Shown here one piece after another: positions 8,003-12,892 of a DNA stretch of 12,892 nt; the first letter of the stretch is position 1; each line of letters begins with the position of its first letter. Location of the stretch: contig NW_004457618.1 of the NCBI RefSeq assembly GCF_000313135.1, positions 48,905-61,796 of the forward strand. The letters run 5' to 3'. The notes under the pieces are model-generated. The model searched no databases. It saw nothing but the letters and a program-made list of their open reading frames with translations, and had not been told where the DNA came from. The DNA comes from Acanthamoeba castellanii str. Neff. Taxonomy: Eukaryota > Discosea > Longamoebia > Acanthamoebidae. The position numbers and the translations under genes were made by a program.

Positions 8003-8228
8003 GCCCCCCCCTCCATCCAAAGCGAAGCGAAGGGAAGGGACAATTGAGTGCCTTCCCATCTCTTCCTATGCCTGTACTGCGGCGCACTTGCGCAGCTGTA
8101 AATTAATACATGCCTGTAATCATCTCCTTCTCCCGCGCTCACGACAAAAAGAAAAAAACGAAACAAAAATTGCTTTTTGTCCCTTTATTTATTTTTTCTT
8201 TTATATTCTATTTACTATTGCAACGAAC
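8003..8228 (+). other. Intergenic region, 226 bp, with AT-rich inverted repeat
   Basis: Holds the end of the EF-hand gene and the promoter of the SNRNP48-like gene. GACAAAAAG (8143-8151) and CTTTTTGTC (8173-8181) form a perfect 9-bp inverted repeat with a 21-nt A-rich loop, followed by a T-rich run to 8215. It could mark a 3' end or be promoter-proximal structure. An open frame from 8088 runs through it only because no stop occurs; the likely start codon is at 8229. Confidence 0.45.
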
Positions 8229-9667
8229 ATGATGGATGGCTGGCGGCAACATGAGGCGCGGTTTCGCCTTCTGCTGGCGGACTTGGGCTGGACGCGGCAG
8301 GATCTGTTCCCTTCGGTGGATATCCACGCCTGACCACGACGCTGACGATTACTGCTCATCCCCCCCTCCCTTCTTCTTCTCTTTTGCAGGTAAAGGAGAG
8401 CAGCAAAGAGCCTGAATTGGTGGCGTGCCCCTACAACCCCAGCCACCGAGTGCCGCCCAGCTCTCTACCCCGTCATGCCCGCAAGTGCTGCCTTCGCGTG
8501 ACCGGCCTTCCCCCCGTACGCACTGACCCTTCCCCCCCCCTTGGGCGAGGGCGCCACCTCCGTTGCGGTGCGTCTTGACCACTTCTTCTTCAGCCGGAAG
8601 GGCCGGACGGGCCGTCGACGCTGTTCTACGAAGGCGCACCGGGAGTCGTGCGGCTAAGCGATGACGACGTCACGTACACCACTACGACCACCACCACCAC
8701 CACAGCAACAGTACCGGCACAGGCCGATCTTGGGCCTACCGCTGGCGCCGGAGCAGCCACCAGGGGCAATGAGTTAAGGTATGTGCCCACCCTCCCCTTC
8801 GCCGCACGGCGAGTGTAGCCTCACCTGCCACACTACACTACATCAAAGGCTGAGGCGATACGACGAAGCCACCCAGGCGGCCAAGCTGATACGACAACAG
8901 CGGCCTGATTGCAAGGTAGGCCAGCGCCCACTGCAGCGCCAACACGCGCGCCGCTGTTATGCGTGAGCGCTCACGGCGGCGGTGGACGCAGGGACTCGAC
9001 ATCGACTTGTTTGCGGTGAGCCAGCCGGCCGCGGCGGCGGACGGCCAGCAGGATGCGTCGCCATCGGGCGCCAAGGCTCGCGCGCAGCTGTTGGCCGAGG
9101 AGAGGGACTATCGACGCCGCACGAAGAAGTACCGGGCCAGGAACGTGCACATCACCAAGCGCTCACCCATCCAGGTACGCGCGCCAACAATGGACCACGT
9201 AGTGATGGCTACACGCAGCCTATGTGGCCTCGAAGGAGACAACCTGATTGGTCGTGGTGTGTGTGCCGTTGTCCTGCAAGGTGGCTCGGGACTTCATCAA
9301 CAATCGCATGGAGGAGCTGGTGGCCATCATCGAAGGCGCGCAACCCGCAACTGCAACAGCCGCGGCCCGCGGACCTCGACATCGCGACAGCGAAAGCCCA
9401 GCGCGCGCGACCCACCAAGAAGAAGACATGGGCAGTGACAGGACGGCCTCCCCGCCCCATCACCGGCGACCGAGGGAGATCATCGACGACCACCGAACCC
9501 CCAGGGACAGGAGGCGCGACCTGAACGACTGTGGCGGCGACAAAGACGAAGAAGAGGCAAGGCCGAGCAAGAGACAGCGAACGCCAGCGAGAGAAAGAGA
9601 CAACGACAACAGCAGAGGCTGCACAGACCGGCACCACCGGCGCACGAGGCGAAGGGAGGACAGGTGA
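8229..9667 (+). CDS. SNRNP48: U11/U12 snRNP 48 kDa protein (minor spliceosome)
   Basis: Six exons: 8229-8315, 8390-8515, 8594-8778, 8849-8915, 8992-9174, 9281-9667 (344 aa; human protein about 339). Exon 1 gives a short helix ending LGWTRQDL, like the segment before the zinc finger in U11-48K. Exon 2 encodes a complete CHHC zinc finger: C42, H48, H58 and C62, spacing C-x5-H-x9-H-x3-C, with the typical CPY start. In U11-48K this finger contacts the 5' splice site/U11 duplex of U12-type introns. Exon 3 has FYEG, matching the FYEN stretch after the finger, then a poly-Thr linker. Exon 5 carries the family signature RDYRRR...YRARNVHITK (193-211). Exon 6 continues with RDFINNRMEEL, then an Arg/Asp/Glu-rich tail as in other U11-48K proteins. 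CHHC fingers also occur in TRM13 and GTSF1, but the exon 5 signature settles the call. Introns in this gene look U2-type. ATG at 8229 is followed at once by another ATG. Confidence 0.92.
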
Positions 9668-9904
9668 CCAGGCACGAGTTTCACCCGCGGCATGAACTAC
9701 GCCAATGGGCTCGAAGAAAAATATCCGCATAAATTAGGTCCGCCAATCGCAACTCTCGCGAGAGTTGATTTCCCGCTCCGCCACTGGCGCCAGCCCCTTA
9801 GCTAACGCTCCTGCCTCTAGGTGAAGCGTTACAGGTCCAGGCACCATGGAGCGTACAAGCGAAAGAACAGCAGAAGAGAGGAGTGGCCGGCGTTCAGTGT
9901 CGCG
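9668..9904 (+). promoter_or_regulatory. Promoter region of the membrane protein gene with CCAAT box, 18-bp palindrome and possible leader intron
   Basis: Between the SNRNP48 stop and the likely start of the multi-pass protein. CCAAT at 9743-9747 lies three bases before an 18-bp perfect palindrome at 9750-9767 whose core is TCTCGCGAGA. A textbook 3' splice site (GCTAAC branch-like site near 9800, then CTCCTGCCTCTAG ending at 9820) suggests a leader intron; its donor was not identified. If exon 1 starts at 9821, 28 further in-frame residues, mostly basic, would precede the Met at 9905. Confidence 0.5.
9750..9767. promoter_or_regulatory. 18-bp perfect palindrome with TCTCGCGAGA core
   Basis: CAACTCTCGCGAGAGTTG equals its own reverse complement with no spacer. 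The same decamer core is a known promoter element in animal CpG-island promoters (established knowledge). A role here is inferred from position next to a CCAAT box and upstream of a start codon. Confidence 0.6.
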
Positions 9905-12259
9905 ATGGTGGATGTATGGGACCGCAAGGCCGAGAGCGACGGCCAGAAGGCCACCACGACCCACAACTCTTCTTCACCAGCAACGACGGCCAACAACAAT
10001 GAGAAAACTCACAGCCTCACCAAGGCCCAGCTTGCGGCGGCAGCGCCCTCACAACTGCTTCATGCCACCGCCGATGACAAAGCGCCGAGCTATGTGCACA
10101 CGGCGGGCATAGTGCTCTCGCAGCTGCTGCTGTGGCACCGGGCGCTCCTGCACTTCCAGCCCAGCAGCGGCGCTCTGCCCATCCTCCTCTCTTCGCCCGC
10201 CTCCTCCTCCGGTGGCCACGCCCTCTTCGTTCGGGAAGAAGCCGTACGTCATTTTTTATTATTTTATTTTTTACAATTATAAAATAACCAAATATTACAA
10301 TAATGTGTTCACAATGCCCCCGTTGGTGTGTGATGGTGCGTTATCTCTATAAAACTGGCCAATGGCATGAACGCAGGAAGAGCTGGCGGATCTCCTGTGG
10401 CAGATCGGGTGCGGGCTGTTCTTCGTGTGGAGCGGGTGGAAGGCCGCCCACGCCTTCTCCTCCCTCGCGCCCACCACCGCCCTGCGACTCGACGCGCGCA
10501 ACCCCAAACAGCGCAGGTAACTCCCACCTACTGCTATCGCGGTGGTTGTTGATGGGCTGGTTCATGGGGTAATGATTCTGATTGCGCCTCTGCGTGTGTG
10601 TGTGTGTGCGTGCGTGCGTGCGTGTGCGTAGTTGGGTGGACCTGCTGTGGAAGCTGGTGTTCAAGCCCCTGCGCAGGAGGGTGACCCTCTTTCTGCCGGC
10701 GTACATGCTCACCGTCAGCCTCGTGCACCTGGTGGTCTCTTCGCTCTCCTCCTCCTCTGGCGCTGAAGGTTAACACTGTTCCCGCCACCCGCTTCGTCTT
10801 GATGTCGTTCTATCGAAGTTAACTCACATGGTGATGTGTGGTGGTAATGGTGACGGTGATGTGTTGTGGACACTGAATCAGACGTGGGCGCGCACTTCAA
10901 TTATTTCCACATTCATGTCTGTTCGCATCTCCTCCTCTTCTTCCCCTATTCGCTCACCATGTGGGTTGTACACTGTCCTCTCTTCTATGCCATCACCCAA
11001 GCTCAGGTACGTCACACACACACACACACACACGCACGCACGCACACGCACGCACGCACACCACACACACGGCACACACGACACACGCACGCACAGGGGT
11101 AACCATCAAATGTCGGCACAGGAGCATGTATCATTCTCCTGGTCCTGCAGGCTTCTGGCTGGACTCACGCCAGCCGCCCTACTCTTCTCTCTGCCTCTCG
11201 TGGCCTCGTCCTGGCACCTGGCCCAATGCGTGCTGCTCGTCTACGGCCCGCTCCTCGTGTGCGTGGCTCTGCGCCCGGCGATCAGGTCGCCCCGCGCCAA
11301 GTCCATCACCTTGCTGCTGGCCGCGATGCTCATCTACGGCGGCCGCCTGGCTGTCGAGTCGACAGACCATGCAGGACTCAAGCTCGCGCACTCCAGTCTC
11401 GTGGGTACCTACCTGATGAAACGCACGACCCGCACGACGCGCATGACACGCACACGCACTCATTTTGTGTGTGTGTCATCGAGGAGCAGCATTCGTCGGC
11501 TCGCTGGTGGCGCGACACTACCCAGCGTTCGTGGCCAACTCGGCCCTGTACGTGCTGGGCTTCCTCTGGGTCCACTACGCTGACGCTCCCTCAGTGGGCC
11601 ACCCGCCGCCGGCCGAGCCCAAGGGCGAGTCCCAATGGGTCCTCATCCTGTTTGGCACCCTCTCCTTCCTGGTACCTCGTCGCCACCACCCGTCTCCGTG
11701 TTCGTTCACCGCAACTCACTGCCTTGGGTAGGTCGCCGCGTCTCTGTTGTCGTCGTCATTTGAAGAGAGCGACGCATTCGTCAGACTCTGCCGCGACTAC
11801 TTCGTTCTGCTCGTGGCGCTGCTCATCAAGTACTGCGGCGACCAACCTTTCGAAGGGTACGTGCTCCCCACCTCACCACACGCACGCGACGTCCAAGCTC
11901 ACCACGCGGGCCTGGCGTGTCTGTGGCAGCCTCTCCGAGAGGCTCCTCCGCGACAGCAGCTTCCTGGTGTTCCTCCTTCATCCCGTGTGCGCCGTACGGT
12001 CCACCAAACCCTCAACTACATCTTTTCTGCTGGGGGGCAGCTCTCACTAGTAGCCACCTGGGGTGTGCAGAGCCTGGTGGCGGTGGCGCTCTCGGCCACG
12101 GCGACGTCGCTGCCGTTTCTGGTGACGCTGGCGCTGCTGGTGGGCGGCACGGTGGTGCTGTGCCACGGCTGCGTGTGGTCGGTCCTTCTCTTTGCGCCGC
12201 CGCCCGTGTGCGCCTTTCTCGTGCGCTTCAACAACCGATGCCTCAGCCGTATGCGCTGA
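9905..12259 (+). CDS. Multi-pass membrane protein, probably acyltransferase-3-like
   Basis: Nine exons: 9905-10243, 10377-10516, 10632-10768, 10882-11006, 11122-11404, 11490-11671, 11732-11856, 11930-11993, 12041-12259 (about 537 aa; frame kept throughout). About nine or ten hydrophobic helices follow a Ser/Asn/Ala-rich N-terminus of about 60 residues. Features resembling the AT3/NRF-6 acyltransferase family are: a first helix with His (LLLWHRALLHF, about 74-84), FFVWSG (128-133) like the FFxLSG motif, LRRRVTLFLPAY (173-184) like the R-x-x-R-LLPxY motif, and a late FLLHPV (458-463) like the YLxHxP motif near the family's C-terminus. AT3 proteins move acyl groups onto lipids or glycans across membranes. 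The match is by motif pattern only, so another polytopic family is possible. The start could be earlier (9821). Several introns hold CA/GT repeats. The shortest intron is 47 bp (11994-12040). Confidence 0.72.
10591..10629 (+). repeat. TG/TGCG tract at a 3' splice site
   Basis: Simple repeat in intron 2 (10517-10631) of the multi-pass membrane protein gene, running directly into the acceptor TAG at 10629-10631. It replaces a normal pyrimidine tract with alternating GU. Confidence 0.9.
11012..11095 (+). repeat. CA/CGCA microsatellite in an intron
   Basis: About 84 bp of CA, CGCA and related units fill most of intron 4 (11007-11121) of the multi-pass membrane protein gene, beginning six bases after the exon. 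Its reverse complement gives spurious antisense frames of Val/Cys repeats. Confidence 0.9.
11443..11479 (+). other. Predicted intronic RNA hairpin next to a 3' splice site
   Basis: ATGACACGCACAC (11443-11455) pairs with GTGTGTGTGTCAT (11467-11479): 13 pairs, 12 Watson-Crick and one G-U, around an 11-nt loop. It lies in intron 5 (11405-11489) of the multi-pass membrane protein gene, ending 10 nt before the acceptor. See the corresponding finding. Confidence 0.6.
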
Positions 12260-12363
12260 TCAGCTCCTTCACACACACACACGCGCGCGCAGAAACATGT
12301 AACATTGAATCGAGATGTATTGCCATCGGAGATGTATGTCTTTATGGGTCGCCGACGATGAAG
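12260..12363. other. Convergent 3' ends, 104 bp, with CA/CG repeat
   Basis: Between the TGA of the multi-pass membrane protein gene and the TAG of the minus-strand phosphomannomutase gene. A CA tract followed by CG alternation occupies 12270-12291. No clear poly(A) signal for either strand was identified. Confidence 0.5.
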
Positions 12364-12830
12364 CTATTGCATGAAGCGCTCCCTGACCTGGCGCATGGTG
12401 TCCTCGGGCGAAACGACGGTGTGGCCCACGACGTCGGGGTGCGAAAAGATCTCGTAGTCGTTGCCACCCTGTACACAACATCGTACACACAATGTAATTA
12501 CATTGTTGTGAGTTTGCCAACCAACGTTGGTGGAAATCGAAAGCCAAGAAAGCAACGCGTACGGGCATGGTCTTGTCGCCGTAGAAGTAGATCTCGTCGT
12601 ACTCCTGCAGGTACTTGAGGCAGTGGGTCTTGTCCCAGCCCTGTTCGAGCAGAGCGGCGGCAGGGGAGGAATGCGGTGAATGCGCTGACGTGGCCTAGAA
12701 AAGGTGGGCACAAGGAACGTACGGCGGGGAAGACGTCGAAGGAGATCTCACCGCCAATCGAGAACTTGAGGTTCCAGTCGGCGAATCGCTCCTGGAGCTG
12801 CTTCACCATCTTCTCCCTCACCTTGTGCTC
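12364..12830 (-). CDS. PMM: Phosphomannomutase, 3' exons only (partial)
   Basis: Three exons on the minus strand: 12830-12723, 12640-12563, 12468-12364 (96 aa plus stop). The rest lies beyond the right edge; 12831-12892 is intron. The enzyme converts mannose-6-phosphate to mannose-1-phosphate in the cytosol, feeding GDP-mannose for glycosylation. The first visible exon has EHKVREKM, then [13 protein letters not shown], the conserved block around the substrate site. The second begins [11 protein letters not shown] and ends GDKTMP. The third begins GGNDYEIF, so the junction restores [14 protein letters not shown], the last HAD-fold motif of eukaryotic PMM, and continues VSPEDT to the C-terminus. 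Ala occupies the position before GWDK, which varies among relatives. Donors are GTACGT and GTACGC. Whether it is PMM1- or PMM2-type cannot be told from this part; most protists have one gene. Confidence 0.93.
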
Positions 12831-12892
12831 CTGATGGTCGGTGATGCAACGCAACGCAACGCATACCATGTCAGCACAGAGACAGTCACACA

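Noticed and set aside
8319..8326. ATATCCAC as a U12-type 5' splice site in SNRNP48
   Set aside because: The U12 consensus is ATATCCTT, and no TTCCTTAAC-like branch site precedes the acceptor at 8389. A GTGGAT donor at 8316 keeps the frame.
11001..11100. CRISPR-like array
   Set aside because: Simple CA/CGCA microsatellite without spacers, inside an intron of a eukaryotic gene.
1..12892. tRNA, rRNA, transposon or viral insertion
   Set aside because: No cloverleaf with A and B boxes, no rRNA-like block, no transposase, reverse transcriptase or terminal repeats were seen on either strand by eye.

Overview
This is eukaryotic nuclear DNA from a GC-rich, gene-dense, intron-rich protist. I infer an amoebozoan of the Acanthamoeba type. 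The reasons are short GT-AG introns (about 47-115 bp), 5' splice sites that mostly begin GTAC, GC-rich coding sequence, AT-rich gene ends, gaps of only 100-285 bp between genes, and conserved eukaryotic proteins (U11-48K, DNAJC25, phosphomannomutase). The organism name rests on these traits, not on a database match. All multi-exon models below were spliced by eye with frame kept across every junction; no transcripts were available. Layout, left to right: (1) 60-542 minus, a small charged protein of unknown function. (2) 827-5027 plus, an eight-exon gene for a large (~1227 aa) mostly disordered protein with one N-terminal membrane anchor, basic clusters, a PP1-docking-like motif, a short coiled coil, Ser-rich sequence with repeated LFGP/IFGP motifs, an acidic block and a C-terminal RGG domain. 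(3) 5142-6346 minus, a four-exon DNAJC25-like ER membrane J-protein. (4) 6560-7441 plus, a LicD/fukutin-related-type phosphotransferase with a signal anchor. (5) 7571-8002 plus, a calmodulin-superfamily protein resembling a myosin light chain. (6) 8229-9667 plus, a six-exon homologue of the U11/U12 snRNP 48 kDa protein (SNRNP48), a minor-spliceosome subunit. (7) 9905-12259 plus, a nine-exon multi-pass membrane protein, probably acyltransferase-3-like. (8) 12364-12830 minus, the 3' exons of phosphomannomutase, whose 5' part lies beyond the right edge. Genes 1/2 and 3/4 diverge from shared short promoter regions. Genes 2/3 and 7/8 converge with about 100 bp between stop codons. Genes 4, 5, 6 and 7 lie head to tail. 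There is no operon and no mobile element; the neighbours are mostly unrelated housekeeping genes. A loose theme is the endomembrane and glycan pathway (DNAJC25-like, LicD-like, phosphomannomutase, acyltransferase-like). The most interesting items are: the membrane-anchored FG/RGG protein, which recalls a pore-membrane nucleoporin; the minor-spliceosome U11-48K gene; a hairpin beside a 3' splice site; a 3' splice site inside a CAG repeat; and an 18-bp perfect palindrome next to a CCAAT box in a promoter.
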